Below, in pieces: positions 25,894 to 35,032 of a stretch of 64,000 bases of DNA. This DNA is from an uncultured bacterium (lineage in GTDB: Bacteria; Verrucomicrobiota; Lentisphaeria; Victivallales; UBA1829). Position numbers and translations under genes: made by a program. The number at the start of each line of letters is the position of its first letter. The stretch's first letter is position 1. The notes under the pieces were generated by a model that had not been told where the DNA came from, did not search any database, and was given only the letters and a program-made list of their open reading frames with translations. The stretch spans positions 1-64,000 of the forward strand of contig URNX01000015.1 in the NCBI GenBank assembly GCA_900549415.1. The letters run 5' to 3'.

Positions 25894-27009
25894 ATGGATT
25901 TGCCGATCCGTAAAATCATTCATATCGATATGGACGCGTTCTACGCTTCCGTCGAAATCCGCGACAACCCGTCTTTGCGCGGGAAGCCGGTGATTGTCGG
26001 CGGGATGCCCGGAACGCGCGGCGTCGTCTGCACCGCTTCTTATGAGGCGCGCAAGTACGGCGTTCACTCCGCGATGTCGGCGGATATGGCAAAGCGTCTC
26101 TGTCCGCACGGAATCTTTCTGAAACCGCGCGGCGCCGCATACCGCGAGGCCTCCGCGCTTATGCATGCGGTTTTCCACGAATACACCGATATTGTTGAAC
26201 CTCTTTCGCTCGATGAAGCCTACCTGGACGTCACGGAAAACAAGAAGAACATTCCGTACGCCAGCACAATTGCGCGTGAAATCAAGCAGAAAATCCGGCG
26301 GGTGACGCGCGGGCTCACCGCCTCGGCGGGAGTTTCCTTCAACAAATTTCTTGCGAAGACGGCGTCCGACATCCGTAAGCCCGACGGCTTGACCGTGGTT
26401 CGTCCGCAGGACGCTGCGGCGCTTCTGGATTCTCTGCCCATAGAGAAGTTTTACGGCGTCGGACGCGCCACGGCGGAGGCAATGCACAAGCTCGGCATCC
26501 GCAACGGCGCGGATCTGCGCCGGAAGTCGAAACTGGAACTTGCCCTTGCGTTCGGCGCGGTCGGGGAATTCTATTACGACATCGTGCGCGGCGTCGACAC
26601 CCGCGAGGTCTGTCCCGACCGTGAGCGCAAATCGCTCGGCACCGAAGAGACGTTTGAGGAGGATATCGACGACATGGCGATGATCCGTTCCGTTCTCCGC
26701 CGCCAGTCGCGCGAAGTCGGCGAGGATATGCGCAAGCGGGATCTGATCGCGAAGACGGTCTCTCTGAAGATCAAGTATTTTGATTTCCGCACCATCACGC
26801 GGAGCCGCACGCTTCCCGATTATTTCAACGATGACGACACAATCATGCGCACGATTGAGGAGCTTCTTCCGAAGACGGATGCGGGCAGAATCAAGCTGCG
26901 TCTTCTCGGCGTGACCGTTTCCGGTTTTTACGGCGAGCATATCCCGTCCGGAGCAATGTATCAGCCGGAATTCGAGTTCATGAAAACCCTTCCTTTCCGG
27001 AAGTGGTGA
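25894..27009 (+). CDS. dinB: DNA polymerase IV (Y-family)
   Basis: This 371-residue translesion polymerase has IIHIDMDAFYASVEI at residues 6-20, with the first catalytic aspartate. SLDEAYLDVT near 104-113 carries the second acidic pair. A helix-hairpin-helix segment FYGVGRATAEAMHKLGI lies near 187-203, and the little-finger domain follows. It has no strong ribosome site of its own and begins 6 bases after the NUDIX stop, which suggests translational coupling. I see no LexA-like box upstream of the pair, so damage control by LexA is not supported. Confidence 0.93.
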   Translation: MDLPIRKIIHIDMDAFYASVEIRDNPSLRGKPVIVGGMPGTRGVVCTASYEARKYGVHSAMSADMAKRLCPHGIFLKPRGAAYREASALMHAVFHEYTDIVEPLSLDEAYLDVTENKKNIPYASTIAREIKQKIRRVTRGLTASAGVSFNKFLAKTASDIRKPDGLTVVRPQDAAALLDSLPIEKFYGVGRATAEAMHKLGIRNGADLRRKSKLELALAFGAVGEFYYDIVRGVDTREVCPDRERKSLGTEETFEEDIDDMAMIRSVLRRQSREVGEDMRKRDLIAKTVSLKIKYFDFRTITRSRTLPDYFNDDDTIMRTIEELLPKTDAGRIKLRLLGVTVSGFYGEHIPSGAMYQPEFEFMKTLPFRKW

Positions 27010-27013
27010 TATC

Positions 27014-27038
27014 CCGTTTCTGAATTTTGCAGAAACGG
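27014..27038 (+). terminator. Hairpin after dinB, possible terminator
   Basis: A perfect 9-bp stem (27014-27022 with 27030-27038) with a 7-base loop begins 5 bases after the dinB stop. No T-run follows, so it is only a weak intrinsic terminator. It abuts the AraC-type operator that starts at 27038. Confidence 0.4.
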
Positions 27039-27118
27039 AAAATGATAATGCTTTTGATGAAAATGATAATAAAAACGGATGATGTATAATTGCGGTTTTT
27101 TGGCCGGGGTGTTATAGT
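27038..27118 (+). promoter_or_regulatory. AraC-type direct-repeat operator and promoter of the rhamnosidase-like gene
   Basis: Two identical 12-bp copies of GAAAATGATAAT start at 27038 and 27059, 21 bases apart. A -35-like TTGCGG begins at 27090 and a -10 TATAGT at 27113, spaced by 17 bases. A second TATAAT at 27085-27090 is an alternative -10, in which case the second repeat would overlap the -35. The same layout, base for base in spacing, is found at 48030-48110. Confidence 0.68.
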
Positions 27119-27144
27119 TATGTCAAATTACAGAAGGAGAAAAA

Positions 27145-28725
27145 ATGTTCTACAAAAATGGAATCAGAGACACACGAGTCCGGGAATATCTTCCGGTTCA
27201 GCGTATTGTCTGGCAGCAGGGCTGTTCCCATGCGGAGGATCTGCCCGGACGGATGGAGATTCAACCGGGTATTGACGCACCCCGTGTCCACACTCATCTT
27301 GAAATTGCGGACGGCGGGGGGATTCTTCTTGATTTCGGGATCGAGCTGCACGGCGGAATTCGTCTGCTCAGTGATTTGGATGGCGGAGCGCGCATCCGTC
27401 TCCGCTTCGGCGAGTCGGCGAGTGAAGCGATGGGTACGCCCGATGAGGATCATGCGATTCATGACACCATTCTTGATATCCCGAAGTACGGAATGCTGGA
27501 GTACGGCAGCACAGCCTTCCGTTTTGTCCGCATTGATGCGGTCCGCGGAAATCTCTGTCTGCTCAATGTGCTTGCCGTTGCCGTTTTCCGCGATCTGGAA
27601 TATGCGGGGTCGTTTGAATCTTCGGATGAACGTCTGAACCGGATCTGGAAAACCGCCGCCTATACGGTTCATCTCAATATGCAGGATTACATTTACGATG
27701 GAGCAAAGCGCGACCGCCTTGTCTGGATGGGTGACATGAACCCGGAGGTTCGCGGCATCCTTTCCGTTTTCCGCGATACCTCTCTGATTCCGGCTACGCT
27801 GGATTTCCAGCGCGGCCGCACGCCGCTTCCCGCCATGATGAACGGCATTCCCTCTTATTCGTGCTGGTGGGTGATTACGATCTGCGACTATTACCGTCAC
27901 AGCGGAAATCTCGCATGGCTGCAGGAGCAGCGGGAATACCTGACGGGGCTTCTTCCGATCTTCTGTTCCTGGGTGGATGAGAACGGCAGCGAGCAGATTC
28001 CCGCGTGGCGTTTCCTCGACTGGCCGAACAACGACAATCCGGTCACCATGCACGCGGGGCTTCAGGGACTTCTTTTCTGGACTCTGAAGTGCGGAATTGA
28101 GCTTGGACAGGTTCTTGATTTTGATGTTTCAGAACTGCACCGCACGCTTGCTCGCATGGGAAAATGCCTACCGGATTGCGCGGGCAGCAAGTCCGCGGCG
28201 GCGGTTCAGACTCTTTCCGGGCTTGCCGACCGTTCGGATGTCATTCTCCGTGATCCGTTCCGCGGCGTGAGCACTTTTTACGGCTACTACATGCTGCGCG
28301 CCCAGCCGACCGCATCCGCGCTGGATCTTATCCGCCGCTACTGGGGTGCCATGCTGGATTACGGCGCAACGACCTTCTGGGAAGATTTTGATCTGGACTG
28401 GCTGGAGAACACCTCTCCGGTCTCGGAACTTCCCGTTCCGGGCAAGAAGGATCTTCACGCCGATTTCGGCAACTACTGCTATAAAGGACTGCGCCACAGT
28501 CTCTGTCACGGCTGGGCATGCGGTCCGGCTCCGTTCCTGAGCGAACGTGTCCTCGGGGTAAAGATTCTCGCCCCCGGCTGCCGGAAACTGGAGATCCGCC
28601 CGGACCTCGCCGGACTGGATTATGTGCGCGGGACATTCCCGACTCCGCATGGAGTTGTCCGCATCGAAGCGGAGAAGGATCATCTTGACATTTCCGCTCC
28701 TGCAGGAGTGGAAGTTGTGAGATAA
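27145..28725 (+). CDS. GH78-like alpha-L-rhamnosidase family protein
   Basis: This 526-residue protein matches the catalytic part of bacterial alpha-L-rhamnosidases. A beta-sandwich module occupies about residues 40-160. An (alpha/alpha)6 barrel follows, with the signature DGAKRDRLVWMGDM near 187-200 and YGYYMLRAQP near 377. A C-terminal beta domain ends the protein. There is no signal peptide, so it would act on imported oligosaccharides. It is shorter than typical 700-1000-residue GH78 enzymes, lacking N-terminal modules. AGAAGGAG precedes the ATG. It shares an operator layout with the pseudopilin/GH51 operon. Confidence 0.8.
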   Translation: MFYKNGIRDTRVREYLPVQRIVWQQGCSHAEDLPGRMEIQPGIDAPRVHTHLEIADGGGILLDFGIELHGGIRLLSDLDGGARIRLRFGESASEAMGTPDEDHAIHDTILDIPKYGMLEYGSTAFRFVRIDAVRGNLCLLNVLAVAVFRDLEYAGSFESSDERLNRIWKTAAYTVHLNMQDYIYDGAKRDRLVWMGDMNPEVRGILSVFRDTSLIPATLDFQRGRTPLPAMMNGIPSYSCWWVITICDYYRHSGNLAWLQEQREYLTGLLPIFCSWVDENGSEQIPAWRFLDWPNNDNPVTMHAGLQGLLFWTLKCGIELGQVLDFDVSELHRTLARMGKCLPDCAGSKSAAAVQTLSGLADRSDVILRDPFRGVSTFYGYYMLRAQPTASALDLIRRYWGAMLDYGATTFWEDFDLDWLENTSPVSELPVPGKKDLHADFGNYCYKGLRHSLCHGWACGPAPFLSERVLGVKILAPGCRKLEIRPDLAGLDYVRGTFPTPHGVVRIEAEKDHLDISAPAGVEVVR

Positions 28726-28729
28726 AATC

Positions 28730-28763
28730 CCGCCGGGGTCTGTAGACTCGCGAACCCCGGCGG
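28730..28763 (+). terminator. Hairpin after the rhamnosidase-like gene
   Basis: A perfect 10-bp GC-rich stem (28730-28739 with 28754-28763) starts 4 bases after the stop codon. It has no T-tract, so termination would need Rho or pausing. Confidence 0.45.
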
Positions 28764-28773
28764 AGAAGATCCA

Positions 28774-28808
28774 TAGAAAAAAGCCGGTGTTGTGTCTTTT
28801 CCGGCTTT
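28774..28808 (-). terminator. Second terminator for the phosphomutase gene
   Basis: On the minus strand an 8-bp stem (28801-28808 with 28780-28787) is followed by a run of six T. It backs up the terminator at 28818-28849. Confidence 0.7.
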
Positions 28809-28813
28809 CCAGA

Positions 28814-28849
28814 CAAAACAGCGCCCTCAGTTTTTCCGGAGGGCGCTGT
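28814..28849 (-). terminator. Terminator after the phosphomutase gene
   Basis: A perfect 11-bp stem (28839-28849 with 28818-28828, 10-base loop) lies 25 bases after the minus-strand stop at 28875, followed by TTTTGT. It is symmetrical enough to act in both directions. Confidence 0.8.
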
Positions 28850-28874
28850 CATTATATAAAACTCAGCGATTGAA

Positions 28875-30200
28875 TCAGCCGCGGATGAGCTTGAGAAGCT
28901 CGTCACGTTTGGCTTCCATGGTCGCTTTGTCTTTGGCTTCGACGATCAGGCGGAGCAGGGGTTCCGTGTTGGAGGAACGGACGTTGAACCACCAGTCGGA
29001 GTATTCCACGGAGATGCCGTCGAGCTCGAACATGTGTCCGTCGGAATATTTCTTGCGGATCGCATCAAGAATCGGCTTGGTGTCGGCGACTTTGGAGTTG
29101 ATTTCACCGCTCGCGAAATATTTCTTCAGCGGTTTGACCAGCTCGCTGACCTTCTTTCCGCTCTTGCAGACGAGGTTTGCAAGCTTGAGGAGCGCAAGCC
29201 CCTGGGACTCCGCAACGTAGTTTTCCGCGAAGTAGTAGTGTCCGGAGAGCTCGCCGGCGAAGACTGCGTTGTTTTCGCGCATCTGCTGTTTGATGAAGGC
29301 GTGTCCGACGCGGGACATGAGCGGGCGTCCGCCGTGTTCCTTGATGCATTCGCGAACCGACCAGCTGCTGCGGAGGTCGTAGAGAATGGTGGCGGTTCCC
29401 GTGCCTTTTTCGCTGAGGATGTCCTGGGCGATCAGCGCGGTGAAGAGGTCCATCGGGATGATATTGCCTTCGTCGTCGACGAATCCGCAGCGGTCGGCGT
29501 CACCGTCGAATGCTGCTCCGAATTCGGCTCCGGTCTCTTTGACTTTGGCGCGGATGTCGTCGAGCGTTTCGGTGTGGAGCGGATTTGCTTCATGGTTCGG
29601 GAAGTTGCCGTCGAGTTCCTCGTACATCGGAATGATGTCGAAGAGGTCTTTGATTCCGGCGATTTCGTAGGAGCCCATGGCGTTGGCGTAGTCAACCACG
29701 ATTTTGAGCTTGCGGTCCATGCGGGCGAAACCGCGGAGGAACTTGCCGTATTCGTCGGCGATATTGTAGTGCGAGAGCGTGCCGGGCTTTTCGGCGGCCT
29801 TGAAGTTGTTTGCTTCGACGAGCTTCTGGATGTCGGCGATGCCGGTTGCTCCGCTGATGGGAACATCGTCTTTGCGGCAGAGCTTGAAGCCGTTCCACTC
29901 CTTGGTGTTGTGGGAAGCGGTGATCATGATGCTGCCGTCGGCCTTGAGGAAGCCGTTCGCATGATAGGTCATGGGAGTCGAGCAGAGACCGAGGTCAATG
30001 ACGTCGCATCCCTGTTCCATGATTCCCTTGGAAAGGGCCTTGAAGAGGGGTTCGGAGTGCGGGCGCATATCGCGTCCGATGACGATTTTTTTCGCTCCGA
30101 GGAATTCCACGAACGCTCTGCCGATTTTTTCGGCGATTTCTTCGTTCAGCTGTTCGGGATAGATCCCGCGGATGTCATACGCTTTGAAAATTCCAGACAT
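28875..30200 (-). CDS. Phosphomannomutase/phosphoglucomutase
   Basis: This 441-residue enzyme moves phosphate between C6 and C1 of hexoses. The phosphoserine loop is TASHNTKEWNG near residues 94-104. The metal loop is FDGDADRCGF near 235-244. The sugar-binding loop is GELSGHYYFAE near 316-326. The C-terminal phosphate-binding loop is VRSSNTEPLLRL near 415. The N-terminus FKAYDIRGIYPEQL is that of ManB/AlgC-type mutases, which serve mannose or glucose activation for cell-surface glycans. It has its own promoter and two terminators, so it is monocistronic. Confidence 0.92.
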   Translation of the reverse strand: MSGIFKAYDIRGIYPEQLNEEIAEKIGRAFVEFLGAKKIVIGRDMRPHSEPLFKALSKGIMEQGCDVIDLGLCSTPMTYHANGFLKADGSIMITASHNTKEWNGFKLCRKDDVPISGATGIADIQKLVEANNFKAAEKPGTLSHYNIADEYGKFLRGFARMDRKLKIVVDYANAMGSYEIAGIKDLFDIIPMYEELDGNFPNHEANPLHTETLDDIRAKVKETGAEFGAAFDGDADRCGFVDDEGNIIPMDLFTALIAQDILSEKGTGTATILYDLRSSWSVRECIKEHGGRPLMSRVGHAFIKQQMRENNAVFAGELSGHYYFAENYVAESQGLALLKLANLVCKSGKKVSELVKPLKKYFASGEINSKVADTKPILDAIRKKYSDGHMFELDGISVEYSDWWFNVRSSNTEPLLRLIVEAKDKATMEAKRDELLKLIRG

Positions 30201-30227
30201 AGTCCAGGCTCCTTTTGGTTTTGCGGT

Positions 30228-30255
30228 ACAATAGCACAGATTTGTGAATTTTCAA
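30228..30255 (-). promoter_or_regulatory. Promoter of the phosphomutase gene
   Basis: TTGAAA (30250-30255) and TATTGT (30228-30233) are spaced by 16 bases on the minus strand, overlapping the last codons of the alcohol dehydrogenase gene. Confidence 0.55.
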
Positions 30256-31469
30256 CTCCGCATCCAGACGGGGTCGAGAACTTCATGGAAGACGGCGCGG
30301 CAGTTTTCCGGCGTGACGCTCCGGGGCGCGCCCGTGAGCTTGACGGGATTCAGAAGCGCATCTTCCGCAAGTTTGTCGATCATCTCCGCTCCCGTCTGCG
30401 CCAGCCGTCCCGGGTCGGTTTCGCCGCCGCAGGAACGGAGGAATGCGCAGTACGAATCAATTACCTCTTCCGGTGTATTGCCGGGGAAGAACGGAGCAAG
30501 ACGCATCGTGCGTTCGCGCACTTCGGGTTCCGCAAGATAGAACCGCCAGAAGTGCGGGAGCAGGGCGGCGACGGCGTCTCCGTGCGACGCTTTGCCGCAG
30601 AACGAGTAGCTCAGCAGATGCGGCAGGGAGGTCGGGGAGGTGCGGATCGCCATGCCCGCAAGAGTCGCCGCGGCGGAAAGACGCGTTCTCGCCTCGGTGT
30701 CGCCGGGGTTGCGGAGTGCGGCGGGGAGGGCGCGGACGATCAGCCGGATTGCCTCCGGAGCCCACGGTTCCGCTTCGGGGTGCGCGGCCATCGCCTTGAA
30801 GTTCAGGAAACTTTCAATGGAGTGGACAAGTGCATCGAAGCCCGTTTCGCGCGTGAGTTTTTCCGGCGCGGTCAGAGTCAGCTCCGGAATGACTGCCGCT
30901 GCTTCCGGAATGATGACCGGATCCATCAGCAGTTTCTTTACGCCCGTCCGCGCGTCGATGATGTTGGAGTAGGGGGTGACTTCCGATCCGGTTCCCGCCG
31001 TCGTCGGCATCGCGCAGATCCGCTGGAACTTGCGTTCCGGAAAACGGGTCGAGGCGACATTCACGCCGAACAGATCGTCGATATCGAGTCCGGTCTGCCA
31101 TGAAAGATACGCGGCTTTCGCGGCGTCCATGACACTGCCTCCGCCGACGGCAAGCACGGCGTCGGGCTGTTCGCGCTCCATGGTGCGGACAATTGCGCGG
31201 ACGCATTCGGTGTCGGGTTCGGGCGGGACGTTTTCATGACGCGGCATGTTCAGTCCGGGTTTCCGGAAGACGGGGGAGCCGAGAATCATCCGCAGCGGAA
31301 TGCGCGCCGATGCTCCGCCCATGACCAGAAGAATCGTTTTCCGATCCGAAAGGAAAAGCTCTTCGCCGAGCTGCGCCAGAGCGTCGGGACCGAACAGAAT
31401 GATATTGTCGGAATACGTTTCCATCAGCGCTTCCGCGCCGAATACGGAAGGATGAATTTCCTGCTCCAT
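30252..31469 (-). CDS. Iron-containing alcohol dehydrogenase
   Basis: This 405-residue protein is a group III, metal-dependent alcohol dehydrogenase. GGGSVMDAAKAA near residues 101-112 binds the dinucleotide. MPTTAGTGSEVTPY near 147-160 is the family segment. Metal ligands are expected in GFDALVHSIESF near 208 and in HLLSYSFCGKASHGDAVA near 284-301. The substrate, an aldehyde or diol, is not evident. The ATG at 31469, with AAGGAG, lies 14 bases after thrC. The upstream open extension inside thrC is not used. Confidence 0.9.
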   Translation of the reverse strand: MEQEIHPSVFGAEALMETYSDNIILFGPDALAQLGEELFLSDRKTILLVMGGASARIPLRMILGSPVFRKPGLNMPRHENVPPEPDTECVRAIVRTMEREQPDAVLAVGGGSVMDAAKAAYLSWQTGLDIDDLFGVNVASTRFPERKFQRICAMPTTAGTGSEVTPYSNIIDARTGVKKLLMDPVIIPEAAAVIPELTLTAPEKLTRETGFDALVHSIESFLNFKAMAAHPEAEPWAPEAIRLIVRALPAALRNPGDTEARTRLSAAATLAGMAIRTSPTSLPHLLSYSFCGKASHGDAVAALLPHFWRFYLAEPEVRERTMRLAPFFPGNTPEEVIDSYCAFLRSCGGETDPGRLAQTGAEMIDKLAEDALLNPVKLTGAPRSVTPENCRAVFHEVLDPVWMRS

Positions 31470-31483
31470 AACTCTCTCCTTGC

Positions 31484-32971
31484 TTATTTCGATTTGAGGA
31501 ATCCGCGGATGAAGGCGGACATCTCCTCTTTTTCCGTGCATGATTTGTGAAGAACCGGACGATTCTTGAGTCCCGCGAGCGGAGCCGGAACCGGTGTGCC
31601 GGTGACTTCCGAAAGTTTTGCAACCTGATCGAATCCGCTTTCCGGAATCTGTCCGTCGTAAACGGCGGGCAGGACGGCTGCGGCAAACTTGTACGGCGAG
31701 GCGGTCGAGGCGATTACGCACGGCGTGGCGTCCCCGGTCTCCTTGCGGTACTGCTCGTAGACATTGACGGCAACGCCCGTGTGGGTGTCGCAGAGATAAT
31801 GGTGTTCGCGGAAGAGCTTGCCGATCGTCGCCGCCGTTGCGGCGTCATCGCAGAATCCGCCGTAGAACTCGTTCTGGAGTTTCGCGAGCACTTCCGGCGG
31901 GACAGTATAGCGTCCGTCCGTCTTGAGCTGCTTCATCAGATCCGCGACAGCCGCCGCGTCTTCGCAGAGGTGATACAGCAGACGCTCCAGGTTCGAGGAG
32001 ATGAGAATATCCATCGACGGGCTTGTTGTGGTGTAGAACGGACGGTTGCGGTCGTAGGTTCCCGTGCGGATGAAATCCGTGAGAATGTTGTTGCGGTTGG
32101 AAGCGCAGATGAATTTTGCAACCGGAATTCCCATCTGTTTTGCGTAGTAGGCGGCGAGAATGTTGCCGAAGTTTCCGGTCGGGACGACAACGTTGAACGC
32201 TTCACCTTTTTTGATTCTTCCGTTTTTGAGCAGGTCGCAGTACGCGGAGACGTAGTAGACGATCTGCGGGACGAGGCGCCCGAAATTGATGGAGTTCGCG
32301 GAGGAGAATTCCATGTTGCGCGCTTCCAGGAATTCGCGCATGGAGGCGTCGGCGAAGATGGCTTTGACCCCTGTCTGCGCGTCGTCGAAGTTGCCCTTGA
32401 TGGCGCAGACGGCAACGTTGTTTCCGGTCTGCGTGGTCATCTGGAGCTTCTGCATCGGGCTGACGCCGTCTTCGGGATAGAAGACGATGATGCGGGTGTT
32501 TTCGACGTCTGCGAAGCCGTCGAGCGCCGCTTTTCCGGTGTCGCCGGAGGTGGCGACGAGAATGACCATGGTGCGTCCCGGCGCGGTTTTCGACGCGGCG
32601 GTCGTGAGCAGATAGGGCAGGAGCTGAAGCGCCATGTCCTTGAATGCGCAAGTCGGGCCATGCCAGAGCTCAAGGAGGTTCACGCCGGGGACGACTTCCT
32701 TCAGAGGCGCGGGCTCGTCGTTGTCAAATGTTCCGGTATATGCTCCGTCGACGCAGCGGCGGAGTTCCGCATCGGTGTAATCGGTGAGGAACCGGGAGAG
32801 AACGGCGACGGCGCGTTCCTTGTAGCTCATCCCGACCATGCTGTCGATGAATTCGGGTGTGAGCTGCGGGAAGGATTCGGGAACGAAGAGTCCGCCGTCT
32901 TCTGCGATGCCCTGCGTAATGGCGCGGGCGGATTCGATATTTTTCCGGCTGCGTGTGCTAGTGTAAAACAT
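31484..32971 (-). CDS. thrC: Threonine synthase
   Basis: This 495-residue PLP enzyme converts O-phosphohomoserine to threonine. The PLP lysine is in GPTCAFKDMALQLLP near residues 105-119, and the phosphate loop is VPTGNFGNILAAYYAKQMG near 266. The N-terminal block FYTSTRS is typical of the long ThrC subtype. It starts 12 bases after the ABC exporter gene and is followed by the alcohol dehydrogenase. This operon mix is not a threonine pathway, so the grouping looks incidental. Confidence 0.94.
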   Translation of the reverse strand: MFYTSTRSRKNIESARAITQGIAEDGGLFVPESFPQLTPEFIDSMVGMSYKERAVAVLSRFLTDYTDAELRRCVDGAYTGTFDNDEPAPLKEVVPGVNLLELWHGPTCAFKDMALQLLPYLLTTAASKTAPGRTMVILVATSGDTGKAALDGFADVENTRIIVFYPEDGVSPMQKLQMTTQTGNNVAVCAIKGNFDDAQTGVKAIFADASMREFLEARNMEFSSANSINFGRLVPQIVYYVSAYCDLLKNGRIKKGEAFNVVVPTGNFGNILAAYYAKQMGIPVAKFICASNRNNILTDFIRTGTYDRNRPFYTTTSPSMDILISSNLERLLYHLCEDAAAVADLMKQLKTDGRYTVPPEVLAKLQNEFYGGFCDDAATAATIGKLFREHHYLCDTHTGVAVNVYEQYRKETGDATPCVIASTASPYKFAAAVLPAVYDGQIPESGFDQVAKLSEVTGTPVPAPLAGLKNRPVLHKSCTEKEEMSAFIRGFLKSK

Positions 32972-32983
32972 GATGAGTTTCCC

Positions 32984-35032
32984 TTATTTCTCTTTTCCGA
33001 ACTGCGTGTCGTGCAGTTTCTTGTAACGTCCGCCGAGCGCGAGGAGCTCCTCGTGCGAACCGGCTTCAACGATATGTCCCTTGTCGAGAACGATGATCAT
33101 ATCCGCGTTCTGAATTGTGCTCAGACGGTGTGCGATTGCGAAGACCGTGCGGTTTGTCATGACATTGTTCAGGGCGTCCTGAACGAGCTTTTCCGTGACG
33201 GTGTCAAGCGCGCTTGTCGCTTCGTCGAGAATCAGAATTGGCGGGTTCTTGAGGATTGCGCGGGCGATGCTGATGCGCTGTTTCTCACCTCCGCTCAGAC
33301 GGAATCCCTTTTCTCCGGCGATGGTGTCGTAACCCTCCGGGTGGCGGCCGTCGACGATGAACCCGTGCGCGTTCGCCTGCTTTGCGGCTTCGATGACCTG
33401 CTCGCGCGTCGCGCCCGGCATTCCGTACGCAATATTGTCGGCGATGGTGTCATTGAACAGAACGGCGTCCTGTGTGACAATGCCGATCATGGAGCGGAGG
33501 TCGGCGACGCTGATGTCGCGCACCTCTTTGCCGTCGATGGTGATGGAGCCGGAATCGCAGTCATAGAACCGCGCGATGAGGTTTGCAATGGTGGTTTTGC
33601 CGGATCCAGTTTCGCCGACGACGGCGACGATGTGCCCCTTCGGGATGTCGAAGGAGATGCCGTCGAGAATCTTGCGGGAGTCATAGCCGAATACAACGTC
33701 GCGGAATGCAATTTTGTCGTTGAACTCCTTGAACGGCAGCGGGTTCGCCGGTTCAGGAAGTTCGGTGTGCGTGTCGATCATCTGGAAGTAACGGTCCGCC
33801 GCCGCCATGCTCCGCTGAATGTAGGTGACGATTTTCGCGAGATCCTTGATCGGACGGTACGCAATGACGCACGGCGCGAGCAGCTGGGCGAGTTCCGCAA
33901 GCGAAATCTCCTGGCTGTAACTGTAGATTAGGAACGCCAGAGTCGATGCGACCGCGACGACTTCCATGAGCGGAGACATCAGCAGCTGTGCGCGGATTGC
34001 GCGGACTACGGTTTTGAAGTAGTGGCGGTTTGCATTCTCGAAGCGTTCCACCTCCCGTTCCTCCGCATGATACGCCTTGACGACCATGATTCCGGAGAAC
34101 ACCTCGTGCATCCGTGTGACGACGTCGGCGATCTGCTTGAAGGATTTCTGGTAAACTTTGCGGATTTTGCGTCCGAGAATCGCGACCGGCAGAATGCAGA
34201 GCGGCATTCCGATGAAGAGAATCAGCACCAGTGACCAGCGTCCGGACTGCACGCTTGCGTAGACGATTGCCGCCGCGCAGGCGAGAATTTCGATCGGGCA
34301 GCGGGTGGCGTCCGCAATGACGTTCGCCACGCTCGATTCAATTGCCGAGGTGTCGTTCGTCGCGCGGCTGATGAGCTGCCCGACGTCCGTCTTGCCGTAG
34401 AAGCGGATCGACTGGTTGATGAGTTTTGCAAAAATCTCCGAGCGCAGATCCGCCACGACGCGCGTTCCGACCCAGCGGGTGCAGTAGTGGTTGATGTATG
34501 TCGCCAGATTCTTGAGTGCCCAGAGCAGGACGAAGCCGAGGCAGAATACCGAGAAGAACTGCCATGTGATTTTGCCCGTTTCCGTTTCCGCGGGAAAGGT
34601 GAGCAGGGCGGTGTCCGAGGCGGTCTTCACCAGCCGGACGTCGCCTTTGTCGTAGCGCAGCTGAAGCGAGGAGAGTCCGACGGCGCGGAGGGTTTTGTTT
34701 GCCTTTCCGATCTCTTTTTTGATCTTGGAGGTCTCTTCCTGCCGGGGCTTGTCGATGAGTTTGCGGACGGCTTCGAGCTTCTGCTCTTCGCTGCCTGCGG
34801 TCTGGACGGAGGCGACGATCCGCTCCGCTGTCAGTTTCTCCTCCGTCCGGGTCGCGCGGCTGGTGAAATCGACTCCGGACATCAGGCTCGGAATGAGCAT
34901 CAGACTCCCGAACAGGGAGCCGCCGACGATGAAGCCGGCGATGATGCCCACCGTCATGCGTCCCCAGTAGGGCTTGACATACCGGAGCAGACGCCAGTAT
35001 GCCTGCCGTTTGGCTTCCTGTGCGTTATCCAT
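32984..35032 (-). CDS. ABC transporter, MsbA-like half-exporter
   Basis: This 682-residue protein has an N-terminal six-helix membrane domain and a C-terminal ATPase. Walker A is GETGSGKTT near residue 483. The signature is LSGGEKQRIS near 585, and Walker B is ILILDEATSALD near 607. A hydrophilic insertion of about 100 residues (about 45-150) separates the first membrane helix from the rest. It is rich in Lys/Glu and is predicted to be extracytoplasmic. Homodimeric MsbA-type pumps flip lipid-linked sugars or lipid A. The DegT aminotransferase gene ends on its start codon (one-base overlap), suggesting a link to a glycan precursor. Confidence 0.88.
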   Translation of the reverse strand: MDNAQEAKRQAYWRLLRYVKPYWGRMTVGIIAGFIVGGSLFGSLMLIPSLMSGVDFTSRATRTEEKLTAERIVASVQTAGSEEQKLEAVRKLIDKPRQEETSKIKKEIGKANKTLRAVGLSSLQLRYDKGDVRLVKTASDTALLTFPAETETGKITWQFFSVFCLGFVLLWALKNLATYINHYCTRWVGTRVVADLRSEIFAKLINQSIRFYGKTDVGQLISRATNDTSAIESSVANVIADATRCPIEILACAAAIVYASVQSGRWSLVLILFIGMPLCILPVAILGRKIRKVYQKSFKQIADVVTRMHEVFSGIMVVKAYHAEEREVERFENANRHYFKTVVRAIRAQLLMSPLMEVVAVASTLAFLIYSYSQEISLAELAQLLAPCVIAYRPIKDLAKIVTYIQRSMAAADRYFQMIDTHTELPEPANPLPFKEFNDKIAFRDVVFGYDSRKILDGISFDIPKGHIVAVVGETGSGKTTIANLIARFYDCDSGSITIDGKEVRDISVADLRSMIGIVTQDAVLFNDTIADNIAYGMPGATREQVIEAAKQANAHGFIVDGRHPEGYDTIAGEKGFRLSGGEKQRISIARAILKNPPILILDEATSALDTVTEKLVQDALNNVMTNRTVFAIAHRLSTIQNADMIIVLDKGHIVEAGSHEELLALGGRYKKLHDTQFGKEK

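Noticed and set aside
28730..28763. A true rho-independent terminator after the rhamnosidase-like gene
   Set aside because: The stem is perfect but no T-run follows, so I list it only as a hairpin with low confidence.
31547..33931. A long plus-strand open frame across thrC and the ABC exporter
   Set aside because: It is antisense to conserved genes with intact catalytic motifs. Its own translation shows no recognisable domain.
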